DNA of 64,000 nt from UBA1952 sp965246855 (GCA_965246855.1 CBDFFP010000003.1:310001-374000); one strand, 5' to 3'; positions 35,318 to 43,679 are shown, numbered from the stretch's first letter. Made by a program: numbers and translations. The notes: generated by a model from the letters alone, not told the origin.

Positions 35318-35560
35318 ATGCAACTTCTCTCTGTCCACCTGCGCGCGTTGCGTACCTCTTTGGGTCTGTCTTTGGAAGCAGCAGGCGAGCGGGCGGCAAT
35401 TTCTAAATCTACTTTAGGACGCATTGAGAGTGGCCTGCAAACACCCAGTATTCCACAGCTTCAGCAACTCGCCGACCTCTATAAAACAACCACGAGTGAA
35501 ATGCTGAATGGGCGCAAAATAGAGGATCTTGTACCGCTCAAAATACCACCGACTTCTTAG
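35318..35560 (+). CDS. Small XRE-family helix-turn-helix protein
   Basis: An 80-aa DNA-binding protein, essentially one HTH_3 domain: LRTSLGLSLEAAGERAAISKSTLGRIESGLQTPSIPQL with the helix-turn-helix in the middle, then LADLYKTTTSEML. TAGTATTG at 35290-35297 is one base off the promoter consensus. Its target is unknown. It lies between the secreted protease and the convergent WecA-like gene. Confidence 0.87.
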   Translation: MQLLSVHLRALRTSLGLSLEAAGERAAISKSTLGRIESGLQTPSIPQLQQLADLYKTTTSEMLNGRKIEDLVPLKIPPTS

Positions 35561-35584
35561 CGGAAGAACAACAACCAAAGCCAG

Positions 35585-35645
35585 AATTTCCAAAAAGAAA
35601 AAGGGCTGCTGTGAGATACGGCAGCCCTTTTTCTTTTTGGAAATT
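35585..35645. terminator. Long bidirectional terminator between the XRE and WecA-like genes
   Basis: The 25-bp arms (35585-35609 and 35621-35645) are perfectly complementary, with an 11-nt loop. A G/C core next to A-runs and T-runs on both sides suits two convergent genes. Confidence 0.9.
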
Positions 35646-35646
35646 C

Positions 35647-36903
35647 TTACCGGCCAGCAGGTTTGCTGGAAGGAAAGAAAGGTCTTTCCTGGTGTGTAGA
35701 AGGTTTCTTTGAAACCGTAAAAGGGGTTGCGTGGGCGCCGGGCGTGATAGAAGCCATAGGCGCAATTGAAACCATTTCTTTAGGCAGGGTGGCGGGCATT
35801 GCTACCTCTTCGGCCTTTTTAGGCTTCGGCTCAATCTTTTGGTGGCGCACGTAAAACAGGACACCAAACATCCCGGCGGCCACCAAAATCATCGTCAGAA
35901 TGGCGAGGTGCGGATTGGTATCCTGCAACAGATAAGCCATGCCCAGGATGAATAAATTAGCCGTCAGAATTGTGAGCACCGCTTTGCCATGTGAAAGGCC
36001 GAGGTCGAGCAGGTAATGGTGGAGGTGCGTCCGGTCGGCCTCAAAAGGGGAACGGCCTTTAATAATGCGGACAGCGAAGATTCGGAAAGTATCAAACAGC
36101 GGTGCAAACAGCACGGCTACAGCCAGCAGCAGCGCACCCACAGGAGAATGAACAAGCCTTTGCGGGCCGGTGCTGGTCTCTGCCTGTTCAATCATCAGGA
36201 TACACAAAACAGAGAGCGTAAAGCCAATAACCAGTGCGCCGGTATCGCCCATAAAAATGCGCGCTGGGGGGTTGTTATAAAGCAGAAATCCCGTTACAGC
36301 ACCGCCCATGCTAAACGCAATCAATGCCTCACTGTGGTGGCCGCTGAGATAGAAAACAACGCCCAAAACCAGCGAAGCCATCACGCTCACCGAACCGGCC
36401 AGCGCGTCAATACCATCCATCAAGTTGAAGGCATTTGTAACAAACACGCAGCCCACAATCGTGAAGATTTGGGAAGCAATTACCGGCATGACGTGAATCC
36501 CGAAAAGCCCGTGCAGGGAAACTACCCGGATGTCCGCGAAAAACACCACAATAAAAGCCGCAATCGCCTGTGCCAGAAATTTTTTGGAGGGCGTCATGCT
36601 TACGAGGTCGTCCTTCACACCCGTAAAGAACAAAATCAACGTAGCCGAGGCGATATAAGACCAACGCGAAAACTGCGTTGGGTCCACGAACAACGAGGTG
36701 ACAATGATATAGGCGAAGAATACGCCCACACCGCCCAGGTTCGGAATTACGTTTGTGTGGACCTTCCGGTCACCGTCGGGAACGTCAAAAAGCTTCTTAG
36801 CGCCTGCCACACTGATGATGCGGGGAATAGCAAAGGCAGACAAGAGCAGCGCCGTTACGAACGCGGCAATAGCCAGCAGAAGGGTAGAAAGAGCGAGGGA
36901 CAT
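35647..36903 (-). CDS. WecA/TagO-family undecaprenyl-phosphate GlcNAc-1-phosphate transferase
   Basis: A 418-aa polytopic inner-membrane enzyme (about 11 helices) that starts glycan synthesis by moving GlcNAc-1-P to the lipid carrier. Family motifs are FTGVKDDLVSMTP (Asp-Asp), VTNAFNLMDGIDALAG, IFMGDTGALV and the His-rich loop DRTHLHHYLLDLGLSHGK. The C-terminal tail of about 70 residues is cytoplasmic and P/K-rich. The gene is isolated and convergent with the XRE gene. It gives the cell a second initiating transferase besides the PglC-like one. Confidence 0.9.
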   Translation of the reverse strand: MSLALSTLLLAIAAFVTALLLSAFAIPRIISVAGAKKLFDVPDGDRKVHTNVIPNLGGVGVFFAYIIVTSLFVDPTQFSRWSYIASATLILFFTGVKDDLVSMTPSKKFLAQAIAAFIVVFFADIRVVSLHGLFGIHVMPVIASQIFTIVGCVFVTNAFNLMDGIDALAGSVSVMASLVLGVVFYLSGHHSEALIAFSMGGAVTGFLLYNNPPARIFMGDTGALVIGFTLSVLCILMIEQAETSTGPQRLVHSPVGALLLAVAVLFAPLFDTFRIFAVRIIKGRSPFEADRTHLHHYLLDLGLSHGKAVLTILTANLFILGMAYLLQDTNPHLAILTMILVAAGMFGVLFYVRHQKIEPKPKKAEEVAMPATLPKEMVSIAPMASITPGAHATPFTVSKKPSTHQERPFFPSSKPAGR

Positions 36904-36920
36904 TCCGGTTGAAGAAGGAG

Positions 36921-36928
36921 CAAATTTA
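36921..36928 (-). promoter_or_regulatory. -7 promoter box for the WecA-like gene
   Basis: CAAATTTA on the + strand is TAAATTTG on the - strand, an exact TAnnTTTG match. It lies only about 18 bp from the start codon, so the leader would be very short. Confidence 0.55.
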
Positions 36929-36979
36929 AACCTTCTTCGGAGAAAAAAAAGTAAGGAACGATTTTTTTACGGAAAATCC

Positions 36980-36997
36980 CCCAAAATTAATTTTGGG
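36980..36997. promoter_or_regulatory. 18-bp perfect palindrome upstream of rpsJ
   Basis: CCCAAAATTAATTTTGGG reads the same on both strands. It sits about 30 bp upstream of the rpsJ -33 box, between two divergent promoters. It could be an operator or a weak terminator. Confidence 0.55.
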
Positions 36998-37025
36998 CAG
37001 GCTGGAAAAATTTTTTGGAAAAAGA

Positions 37026-37058
37026 TTTGGACTTCTCCAAAAGAAGCCGTTACCTTTG
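37026..37058 (+). promoter_or_regulatory. Promoter of the S10-spc ribosomal operon
   Basis: TTTG (37026-37029) and TACCTTTG (37051-37058) are separated by 21 bp, matching the Bacteroidota -33/-7 consensus. It lies about 36 bp before rpsJ. Confidence 0.8.
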
Positions 37059-37094
37059 CCGACCCAAATAACGGGTTAGAAGCTATTTTCAAGT

Positions 37095-37400
37095 ATGTCA
37101 CAGCGAATTCGTATCAAGTTGAAGTCTTATGACCACAACCTGGTGGACAAATCAGCAGAGAAGATCGTGAAAACGGTTCGTAATACGGGTGCCGTTGTTA
37201 CAGGACCCATTCCGTTGCCTACCGAGCAGAAGATTTTCACCGTGCTGCGCTCGCCGCACGTTAACAAGAAAAGCCGGGAGCAGTTTGGTCTTGCAACGCA
37301 CAAGCGTTTGCTGGATATCTACACCTCTTCCTCCCGCACGGTAGATGCCCTTTCCAAACTGGACTTGCCGTCCGGTGTGGAAGTGGAAATCAAAGCCTGA
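37095..37400 (+). CDS. rpsJ: 30S ribosomal protein S10
   Basis: A 101-aa protein of canonical length and sequence (IRIKLKSYDHNLVDKSAEKIV, GPIPLPT, SPHVNKKSREQF, THKRLLDI). It is the first gene of the operon. In most Bacteroidota it is preceded by rpsL-rpsG-fusA; here a divergent WecA-like gene lies upstream instead, with a good promoter between them. Confidence 0.97.
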   Translation: MSQRIRIKLKSYDHNLVDKSAEKIVKTVRNTGAVVTGPIPLPTEQKIFTVLRSPHVNKKSREQFGLATHKRLLDIYTSSSRTVDALSKLDLPSGVEVEIKA

Positions 37401-37547
37401 CGGTAACTCCGTTATCGCTTCCTGCTTTTGCAGATGTACCTCTTTTGGCGCACCTGTAGGCAACGCTCTTTTTCAAGAATTTCAAAACACCAATCCCGGT
37501 CCACACCTTTAAGGGCAATCCGGGCGCTTGGATATAAATAACTCGCA

Positions 37548-38168
37548 ATGAAAGGACTCATTGGCAAAAAAATCGGCATGACGTCGGTCTTCGAGGCGAA
37601 TGGTAAGCAGACTGCTTGTACCATCATCGAAGCCGGACCGTGTGTGGTCACTCAAAAGAAAACCGTTGAAACAGACGGTTACAACGCGCTTCAAATCGCG
37701 TTTGGCGAAAAGAAGGCGAAAAATACGTCTGCTGGCCTGACCGGTCACTTCGCCGTTTCCAACACAACTCCCAAGGCTGTTGTAAAAGAACTTCGCAATC
37801 CCTCTGTTGATAAAGCAGTCGGGGAGAGTCTTACCGTGGACATTTTTGCCGAAGGCGAAAAAGTCGCGGTTGTTGGCACGTCCAAAGGCAAGGGCTTTCA
37901 GGGTGTTGTAAAGCGTCACGGCTTTAGCGGTGTGGGTGAAGCTTCCCACGGCCAGCACGACCGTCAGCGCGCACCGGGTTCTATCGGTGGCTCTTCCTAT
38001 CCTTCCCGCGTATTTAAGGGGATGCGCATGGCTGGCCGTATGGGTGGTGACCGCGTAAAAGTGAAAGCCCTGCGCGTGGTGAAAATTTTCCCGGAGCAGA
38101 ATTATGTGTTGATTGCCGGTTCCGTACCGGGTCATAACGGCTCCATTGTTCTTATTCAAAATTCCTAA
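37548..38168 (+). CDS. rplC: 50S ribosomal protein L3
   Basis: A 206-aa early-assembly 23S rRNA-binding protein (MKGLIGKKIGMTSVFEANG, GTSKGKGFQGVVKRHGF, HGQHDRQRAPGSIG, RMAGRMGGDRV). It follows rpsJ after 147 bp in which no gene is seen. Confidence 0.97.
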   Translation: MKGLIGKKIGMTSVFEANGKQTACTIIEAGPCVVTQKKTVETDGYNALQIAFGEKKAKNTSAGLTGHFAVSNTTPKAVVKELRNPSVDKAVGESLTVDIFAEGEKVAVVGTSKGKGFQGVVKRHGFSGVGEASHGQHDRQRAPGSIGGSSYPSRVFKGMRMAGRMGGDRVKVKALRVVKIFPEQNYVLIAGSVPGHNGSIVLIQNS

Positions 38169-38183
38169 ACGCCCGCCTCTGTC

Positions 38184-38828
38184 ATGCAAATTGATATCCT
38201 GAATAGCAGCGGCGCCAAGACCGGGCGCACGATTGAACTGCCGGAAGAAATCTTCGGCATTGAACCCAACGACCACGTTATTTACCTGGCCGTTAAACAG
38301 TACCTCGCCGCTCAGCGCCAAGGTACGCACAACACCAAGACCCGCGCAGAAGTGCAAGGCTCTTCCAAAAAGCTGCACCGCCAAAAAGGCACCGGCGGCT
38401 CCCGGAAAGGCAACATCCGCAACCCGCTGTATAAAGGCGGTGGCGCGATTAACGGCCCGAAGCCCCACAAATACGACTTCAAGCTGAACCGCAAGGTGAA
38501 AGACCTCGCCAAGATGAGCGCATTGGCTCACAAGGCGCAGTCCGGTAAAATTGTGGTGGTGGAAGACCTTCAATTAGAAACGCCGAAGACCAAAACCTTC
38601 AACGCGATGATTGAAGCGATTAAAGGCGAAGCTCGCCGTACGCTGTTTGTGCTGCCGGATTACAACGCTAACATGTATTTGTCTTCCCGCAACCTGCGCG
38701 GCAACCGCACCGTAATGCTCAGCGACTTGAATACCTACGATGTGATGAACGCGAGCATTTTGGTTTTGACCGAAAGCACCGCGAAGATGTTCACCGAAGA
38801 ACTGGAAACAGAAAATACAGAAGCCTAA
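38184..38828 (+). CDS. rplD: 50S ribosomal protein L4
   Basis: A 214-aa protein (AVKQYLAAQRQGTHNTKTRAEV, RQKGTGGSRKG, RKVKDLAKMSALAHKA). The basic loop that reaches the exit tunnel is present. In other bacteria L4 can repress its operon; no such site could be recognised here. It lies 15 bp after rplC. Confidence 0.97.
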   Translation: MQIDILNSSGAKTGRTIELPEEIFGIEPNDHVIYLAVKQYLAAQRQGTHNTKTRAEVQGSSKKLHRQKGTGGSRKGNIRNPLYKGGGAINGPKPHKYDFKLNRKVKDLAKMSALAHKAQSGKIVVVEDLQLETPKTKTFNAMIEAIKGEARRTLFVLPDYNANMYLSSRNLRGNRTVMLSDLNTYDVMNASILVLTESTAKMFTEELETENTEA

Positions 38829-38942
38829 AAAGACAAAAGACGATAGATTAAAGATACAAGAGGATATTATCCGAAACTTAGCTCCGACAAGCTTTTGTTT
38901 TTTGTCTTTAGACTTTTGTCTATAAAGTAACACTGCAACGCA
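38829..38942. repeat. Heptamer-word hairpin element, rplD-rplW gap
   Basis: The left side carries AGACAAAAGAC and the right side the inverted words CTTTTGT, CTTTAGA, CTTTTGT. The centre contains GAGGATATTATCCGAAA, nearly the same as in the next gap (39240-39378), so the two are copies of one element. The right arm ends within 15 bp of the rplW start. Confidence 0.75.
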
Positions 38943-39239
38943 ATGAAACCACAAGACGTTCTTGTTCGTCCCGTTCTCACGGAAAAAGTAAATGGCCAGA
39001 TGGAGAAATCCGGTCGCTACTCTTTCGTGGTGGATAAGAAGGCAAACAAACTGGAGATTAAAAAAGCCATTGAAGAGTTCTATGGTGTAAAAGTAGAGGA
39101 CGTGAATACCAACGTCGTTCCTGCTAAAGCCAAGAGCCGCAGCTCCAAATCCGGTGTTCTCAAAGGCCACAAAAGCTCCTATAAAAAAGCAACCGTTACC
39201 CTTTCCGAAGGCGACACTATTGACCTGTTTTCCAACTAG
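38943..39239 (+). CDS. rplW: 50S ribosomal protein L23
   Basis: A 98-aa exit-tunnel protein that docks trigger factor and SRP (DVLVRPVLTEKVNGQMEKSGRYSFVV, ANKLEIKKAIEEFYGVKV). Normal length. Both flanking gaps contain related heptamer hairpin elements. Confidence 0.95.
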   Translation: MKPQDVLVRPVLTEKVNGQMEKSGRYSFVVDKKANKLEIKKAIEEFYGVKVEDVNTNVVPAKAKSRSSKSGVLKGHKSSYKKATVTLSEGDTIDLFSN

Positions 39240-39378
39240 TTTAGACAAAAGATGATAGACAAAAGACGAAAGAGGATTTTATCCGAAAATGTCTGAGTTC
39301 TATCGCTGGAAAGTTAGAAGCTGAAAAGCTTTTGTCTTTTGTCTTTAGACTTTTGTCTCCCCACTTTCTACTTAAAAA
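39240..39378. repeat. Heptamer-word hairpin element, rplW-rplB gap
   Basis: The left arm has heptamers GACAAAA, GATGATA, GACAAAA, GACGAAA. The right arm has CTTTTGT twice, CTTTAGA, CTTTTGT, so the arms are inverted copies. The core GAGGATTTTATCCGAAA matches the element at 38829. A short ACTTTCTACTT word follows just before the rplB start. Confidence 0.78.
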
Positions 39379-40212
39379 ATGGCACTCCGTAAATACAAGC
39401 CGACCACAGCCGGCACCCGCTGGAGAATCGGTAACGCTTACGCCGAAATCACGACTAACGTTCCGGAAAAAAGCCTTCTGGAGCCTATGAAAAGCACCGG
39501 TGGCCGTAACGTTCAGGGCCGTCGCTCTATGCGCTATATCGGTGGCGGTAACAAGAAAATGTACCGTATCATCGACTTCAAGCGCGACAAGAAAAACATT
39601 CCGGCGACGATCAAAACCATTGAGTACGATCCGAACCGTTCTGCTTTTATCGCGCTGTTGCACTATGCCGACGGTGAAAAGCGTTACATCATTGCTCCGC
39701 AAGGACTGGAAGTAGGCGCGAAAATCATCAGCGGCGACGCTGTAGCACCAGAAGTTGGTAATGCCCTGTTGCTGAAGAACATGCCGCTCGGTACTGTTGT
39801 TCACAACATTGAAATGCAGCCTGGTCACGGTGCGTCTATCGCCCGCTCTGCTGGAACGTATGCGCAGCTCAACGCAAAAGAAGAGCGTTATGCGGTGCTG
39901 AAAATGCCTTCTGGCGAACTGCGTCGTGTGTTGCTTTCCTGCATGGCAACAGTAGGAACGGTTTCCAACTCCGACCACCAGCTTCAAAGCATGGGTAAAG
40001 CGGGCCGCAACCGCTGGAAAGGCATCCGTCCACGCAACCGTGGTGTAGCGATGAACCCGGTAGATCACCCAATGGGTGGTGGTGAAGGCCGCTCTTCTGG
40101 TGGACATCCGCGCAGCCGCACGGGCAAATACGCCAAAGGCGAGAAGACACGTAGCCGCACTAAGGGTTCTAACAAGCTCATCCTGCAGCGTAAGAACGGT
40201 AAGAAATTATAG
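39379..40212 (+). CDS. rplB: 50S ribosomal protein L2
   Basis: A 277-aa protein at the subunit interface near the peptidyl transferase centre (ALRKYKPTTAGTRW, GGGNKKMYRIIDF, VAMNPVDHPMGGGEGRSSGG with the conserved His). Canonical length and order. Confidence 0.97.
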   Translation: MALRKYKPTTAGTRWRIGNAYAEITTNVPEKSLLEPMKSTGGRNVQGRRSMRYIGGGNKKMYRIIDFKRDKKNIPATIKTIEYDPNRSAFIALLHYADGEKRYIIAPQGLEVGAKIISGDAVAPEVGNALLLKNMPLGTVVHNIEMQPGHGASIARSAGTYAQLNAKEERYAVLKMPSGELRRVLLSCMATVGTVSNSDHQLQSMGKAGRNRWKGIRPRNRGVAMNPVDHPMGGGEGRSSGGHPRSRTGKYAKGEKTRSRTKGSNKLILQRKNGKKL

Positions 40213-40215
40213 GTA

Positions 40216-40236
40216 GGGGCGACCCTTGTGGTCGCT
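40216..40236. repeat. Short inverted repeat (GGGGCGACC ... GGTCGC) after rplB
   Basis: GGGCGACC, a 5-nt loop and GGTCGC form a small hairpin four bases after the rplB stop. Similar motifs are common dispersed repeats in many bacteria. The rest of the 134-bp gap holds nothing I recognise. Confidence 0.5.
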
Positions 40237-40346
40237 CAAACACGATAAACCGAGAGTTAAAATGGTCTCTTTCTAAACGAGATAAATCAACAATCACCTC
40301 TGGAAGGTTTTTAGCCAAAAGCTTTCCGGGAATTTAAAAACCACAC

Positions 40347-40613
40347 ATGGCTCGTTCAATTAGTAAAGGCCCATATGTAGATGCCAAGCTGGAAAGCAAA
40401 GTAATGGCCATCGCAGAGGGCAAAGCAAAAAAAGGCGTTATCAAAACGTGGAGCCGCCGCTCTACCATCACGCCGGATTTCGTGGGACAAACATTTGCCG
40501 TTCACAACGGAAATAAGTTCATCCCCGTGTATGTAACTGAATTTATGGTAGGCCACAAGCTCGGCGAATTTGCTCCTACCCGCACCTTTAAAGGCCACGC
40601 AGGCGGAAAATAA
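40347..40613 (+). CDS. rpsS: 30S ribosomal protein S19
   Basis: An 88-aa protein (RSISKGPYVDAKLESKV, KTWSRRSTITPDFVGQTFAVHNG, FVPVY-like IPVYVTEFMVGHKLGEFAPTRTF). Normal length. It lies 8 bp before rplV. Confidence 0.96.
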   Translation: MARSISKGPYVDAKLESKVMAIAEGKAKKGVIKTWSRRSTITPDFVGQTFAVHNGNKFIPVYVTEFMVGHKLGEFAPTRTFKGHAGGK

Positions 40614-40621
40614 TCATCAAT

Positions 40622-41032
40622 ATGGAAGCTGTAGCCCGTCTTAGAAATTACCCGACCTCTCCCCGCAAAATGCGTCTGCTTGCAGACATGATTCGCAGCG
40701 TGGACGTAGAGTCTGCCCTCAATATGCTGAAATTCAGCGCCAAGCATCCAAGCGTTCCGCTGGAAAAGCTCTTGCTTTCTGCTGTTGCCAACTGGCGTGT
40801 GAAAAACGAAGGCGCTGATATTGCCGATGCGAATCTGTACGTTAAAACCATTTTTGTGGATGGTGGCCGCGTCCTGAAGCGGATGAACCCAGCGCCGCAA
40901 GGCCGGGCCTACCGCCTGCGCAAGCGCAGCAACCACGTAACGCTGTTTGTGGACAGCCGCCCCGAAGGCGCGGAAACACACAAGCATGTGGTTAAATCTG
41001 CGAACAAATCCGGTATGGTAGCCGCCAAATAA
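40622..41032 (+). CDS. rplV: 50S ribosomal protein L22
   Basis: A 136-aa exit-tunnel protein (RLRNYPTSPRKMRLLADMIRS, VPLEKLLLSAVANW, RVLKRMNPAPQGRAYRLRKRSNHVTL). The C-terminus extends about 20 residues past the usual end, as is common in Bacteroidota. Confidence 0.95.
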   Translation: MEAVARLRNYPTSPRKMRLLADMIRSVDVESALNMLKFSAKHPSVPLEKLLLSAVANWRVKNEGADIADANLYVKTIFVDGGRVLKRMNPAPQGRAYRLRKRSNHVTLFVDSRPEGAETHKHVVKSANKSGMVAAK

Positions 41033-41065
41033 TTTTCAACTCTACTCTGAAATAAGATATCCCTC

Positions 41066-41917
41066 ATGGGTCAAAAAGCAAATCCGATCGGCAACCGCCT
41101 GGGTATTATCCGGGGATGGGACAGCATGTGGTACGGCGAGAAAAAAGACTTCGGCCAGAAACTGGTGGAAGATCATAAAATCCGCACCTACATTGCTGCG
41201 CGTGTCAATAAGGGTGGCATCAGCCGCGTGGTGATTGAGCGTACTCTCGGCAAGCTCATCGTTACCATTCACACGTCTAAGCCTGGTATCATTATCGGTA
41301 AAGGCGGACAGGAAGTGGATCGCATCAAGGAAGAGCTGAAAAAGCTTACCGGAAAAGGCGATGTGCAAATCAACATTATGGAAATCCGCCGTCCCGAAAT
41401 GGACGCGATGATTGTGGGCGAAACCATTGCCCGTCAGTTGGAAGGCCGCGTTTCCTTTAAGCGCGCCATTAAAATGGCTATCCAGACCGCTATGCGGATG
41501 GGTGCGGAAGGGATTAAAATCAAAGTCGGTGGTCGTTTGAACGGCTCTGAAATTGCCCGGACAGAAGAGTTCAAGCAAGGCCGCACGCCGCTGCATACGT
41601 TCCGCATGGACATCGACTATGCAAATGTATTCGCACTGACGGTATATGGAAAAATCGGTATTAAGGTATGGATTTGCAAAGGTGAAGTCCTTGGCCGACG
41701 CGACCTGAACCCGAATTTCTCTGCCGGTTCGGATGCCCGTGGCGCACAACGCACTGGTGATGACCGTGGCTTCCGTGGCGGAAATGACCGTGGCGGTGGC
41801 GGTGGTGACCGCAGAGCCGGTGGTGGTGACCGCGGCGGAGATCGTCGTGGCGGCGGTGGAGGTGGCGGAGACCGCCGTGGCGGAGGACCCGGAGCAGGTG
41901 GCGGAAATCGCCGTTAA
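41066..41917 (+). CDS. rpsC: 30S ribosomal protein S3 with Gly/Arg-rich tail
   Basis: A 283-aa protein. The N-terminal KH domain (KPGIIIGKGGQEVDRIKEEL) and C-terminal domain (RRPEMDAMIVGETIARQLEGRVSF, GIKIKVGGRLNGSEIAR) are canonical up to about residue 220. The last 60 or so residues are an unusual low-complexity tail made of DRGG, DRRGGG and GGG blocks, RGG-like in character. The reading frame is continuous. Extra RNA contacts are possible but not shown. Confidence 0.95.
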   Translation: MGQKANPIGNRLGIIRGWDSMWYGEKKDFGQKLVEDHKIRTYIAARVNKGGISRVVIERTLGKLIVTIHTSKPGIIIGKGGQEVDRIKEELKKLTGKGDVQINIMEIRRPEMDAMIVGETIARQLEGRVSFKRAIKMAIQTAMRMGAEGIKIKVGGRLNGSEIARTEEFKQGRTPLHTFRMDIDYANVFALTVYGKIGIKVWICKGEVLGRRDLNPNFSAGSDARGAQRTGDDRGFRGGNDRGGGGGDRRAGGGDRGGDRRGGGGGGGDRRGGGPGAGGGNRR

Positions 41918-42099
41918 GAGTAGAAAGGTTTAAGTAGAAAGTCAAAAGCTTTCTCTTTCTGCTTCCAAAACCATTTCCTCTCTAAGTTCTGAAAAATAAT
42001 TTTTAAATCCCAACAAGCCTCTGGTAGGAGTAAATATGAGGAGTAGCTTTCTACTTTCTACTAAAGACTTTCTACTATCTGCTTTCTACTTACAAGGTC
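41918..42099. repeat. Heptamer-word hairpin element, rpsC-rplP gap
   Basis: The left side has GTAGAAAG words; the right side has CTTTCTA twice, CTAAAGA, CTTTCTA, CTATCTG, CTTTCTA, the inverted form. The stretch between them (about 100 bp) has no gene. The right arm ends about 10 bp before the rplP start. Confidence 0.78.
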
Positions 42100-42522
42100 A
42101 TGTTACAACCTAAAAAAGTAAAACACCGTAAAGCGCATAAAGGCCGCATTCGCGGCAATGCACAGCGCGGCGCGACTATCGCCTTTGGTTCCTTTGGCTT
42201 GAAAGCCATGGAGCCAAAATGGATTACCAACCGTCAGATTGAAGCGGCCCGTCAGGCTATGACGCGCCACATGAAGCGTGAGGGTAATGTATGGATTCGC
42301 ATTTTTCCGGATAAGCCAATCACCCGTAAGCCTGCCGAAGTGCGGATGGGTAAGGGTAAAGGTTCGCTGGAATTCTGGGCCGCCGTAGTGAAGCCGGGTC
42401 GCATCTTGTTTGAGTGCGAAGGTGTTCCACAGCAAGTGGCGCAGGAAGCACTGGAACTGGCTGCGCAAAAGCTGCCGATTAAAACCAAATTCGTTGTTCG
42501 CCGCGATTACGTTGGCGCATAA
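42100..42522 (+). CDS. rplP: 50S ribosomal protein L16
   Basis: A 140-aa protein (MLQPKKVKHRKAHKGRIRG, GAT-IAFGSFGLKAMEPKWITNRQIEAAR, PAEVRMGKGKGSLEFWAAVVKPGRILFE). Canonical length. It contacts tRNA at the A site. Confidence 0.96.
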   Translation: MLQPKKVKHRKAHKGRIRGNAQRGATIAFGSFGLKAMEPKWITNRQIEAARQAMTRHMKREGNVWIRIFPDKPITRKPAEVRMGKGKGSLEFWAAVVKPGRILFECEGVPQQVAQEALELAAQKLPIKTKFVVRRDYVGA

Positions 42523-42620
42523 AAGCGAGTATAAAGTCAAAAGTAGAAAGTAGAAAGCTCTTTATGCTTTTTCTATTCTGCTGATAGCTTTCTACTTTCT
42601 ACTAACTACTTTCTACCAAA
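42523..42620. repeat. Heptamer-word hairpin element, rplP-rpmC gap
   Basis: The left side has AGTAGAAAGTAGAAAG. The right side has CTTTCTA twice, CTAACTA, CTTTCTA. It uses the same word family as the 41918 element but with a different, shorter centre. It ends six bases before the rpmC start. Confidence 0.8.
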
Positions 42621-42833
42621 ATGGCAAAAGCAAATCAAACGAAGGCTGCGGAATACCGCGCGCTGGACGACAAGGGCCTTACGGATAAAATCAGCGACAA
42701 CGAGTTGCAGATGAAGCGGATGCAGTTTTCGCACGCCGTGAACCCGCTTGAAAACCCGCTGACAATGCGCGCGTTGCGCCGCGACACAGCCCGCCTCAAA
42801 ACCGAGCAAACCCGCCGCGTAAAGGGCTTTTAA
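42621..42833 (+). CDS. rpmC: 50S ribosomal protein L29
   Basis: A 70-aa protein with the L29 end pattern (NPLENPLTMRALRRDTARLKTEQTRR). A weakly conserved N-terminus is normal for the family. It lies 15 bp before rpsQ. Confidence 0.93.
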   Translation: MAKANQTKAAEYRALDDKGLTDKISDNELQMKRMQFSHAVNPLENPLTMRALRRDTARLKTEQTRRVKGF

Positions 42834-42848
42834 AATATCCTACTGACC

Positions 42849-43118
42849 ATGACTCCAAATACTACCGACCGTAAGCGCCGCAAAAGCCGTATAGGCATCG
42901 TGAGCAGCTCGAAGATGGAAAAAACTATTACGGTTACCATTGAGCGTAAAGTGAAGCACCCGGTTTACGGAAAATTCCTCAAGTCCACTGCTAAATTTAT
43001 GGCGCACGACGAGCAGAATGCTGCCGGCCCCGGCGACACGGTGCGCATCATGGAAACCCGCCCGTTGAGTAAGAACAAACGCTGGCGCCTGGTGGAAGTG
43101 ATCGAAAAAGCGAAATAA
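42849..43118 (+). CDS. rpsQ: 30S ribosomal protein S17
   Basis: An 89-aa protein (GIVSSSKMEKTITVTIERKVKHPVYGKFL, GDTVRIMETRPLSKNKRWRLVEVIE). Canonical S17. Confidence 0.96.
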   Translation: MTPNTTDRKRRKSRIGIVSSSKMEKTITVTIERKVKHPVYGKFLKSTAKFMAHDEQNAAGPGDTVRIMETRPLSKNKRWRLVEVIEKAK

Positions 43119-43242
43119 GGCTTCCGGCGGCGGCGCTTCCAGGTGTCCAAAGCCAATGGAGCAGGGTGGGTGTCCAGACATGCAGCCCCTGCTTCTTTTT
43201 ATTATCTATGTCTGGCTTAAAAGGCTTTAAAATCCCCAAACA
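43119..43242. other. 124-bp gap with a small inverted repeat
   Basis: CCAGACAT (about 43173) and ATGTCTGG (about 43207) are complementary and about 26 bp apart. No heptamer words and no gene are seen. Confidence 0.45.
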
Positions 43243-43611
43243 ATGATCCAACAAGAATCCCGCCTCAACGTAGCCGATAACTCCGGCGCCAAAGAAGTGC
43301 TTTGCATTCGTGTGCTGGGCAACTCCGGTCAGGACTATGCCCACGTGGGCGACAAAATCGTCGTTACCGTGAAGGACGCGCTGCCGGGCGGCAACATCAA
43401 AAAAGGCACCGTTTCCAAAGCGGTTATCGTTCGCACAAAGAACAAACTGCGCCGCAAAGACGGTTCTTACATCGCTTTTGACGACAATGCCGTTGTGCTA
43501 CTGAACAACTCCGACGACCCGCGCGGCACTCGGATTTTTGGGCCAGTGGCCCGCGAACTGCGCGATAAAGGCTACATGAAAATCGTTTCATTGGCCCCTG
43601 AAGTTTTGTAA
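43243..43611 (+). CDS. rplN: 50S ribosomal protein L14
   Basis: A 122-aa protein (MIQQESRLNVADNSGAKEVLCIRVLG, VSKAVIVRTKNKLRRKDGSYIAFDDNAVVLLNN, GTRIFGPVARELRDKGYMKIVSLAPEVL). Canonical. Confidence 0.97.
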   Translation: MIQQESRLNVADNSGAKEVLCIRVLGNSGQDYAHVGDKIVVTVKDALPGGNIKKGTVSKAVIVRTKNKLRRKDGSYIAFDDNAVVLLNNSDDPRGTRIFGPVARELRDKGYMKIVSLAPEVL

Positions 43612-43623
43612 GAATTCTTTTCT

Positions 43624-43660
43624 TACTTTTGCACCCCATTTGACCCCGCACCTGCGGGGT
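43624..43660 (+). promoter_or_regulatory. Possible internal promoter and leader hairpin before rplX
   Basis: TACTTTTG (43624-43631) is an exact -7 match. ACCCCGCA and TGCGGGGT (43643-43660) form an 8-bp stem with a 2-nt loop between it and the rplX GTG start. A second transcript start inside the operon, or an attenuator, is possible. Confidence 0.5.
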
Positions 43661-43679
43661 TCCAAAAGATATTTTCTCC

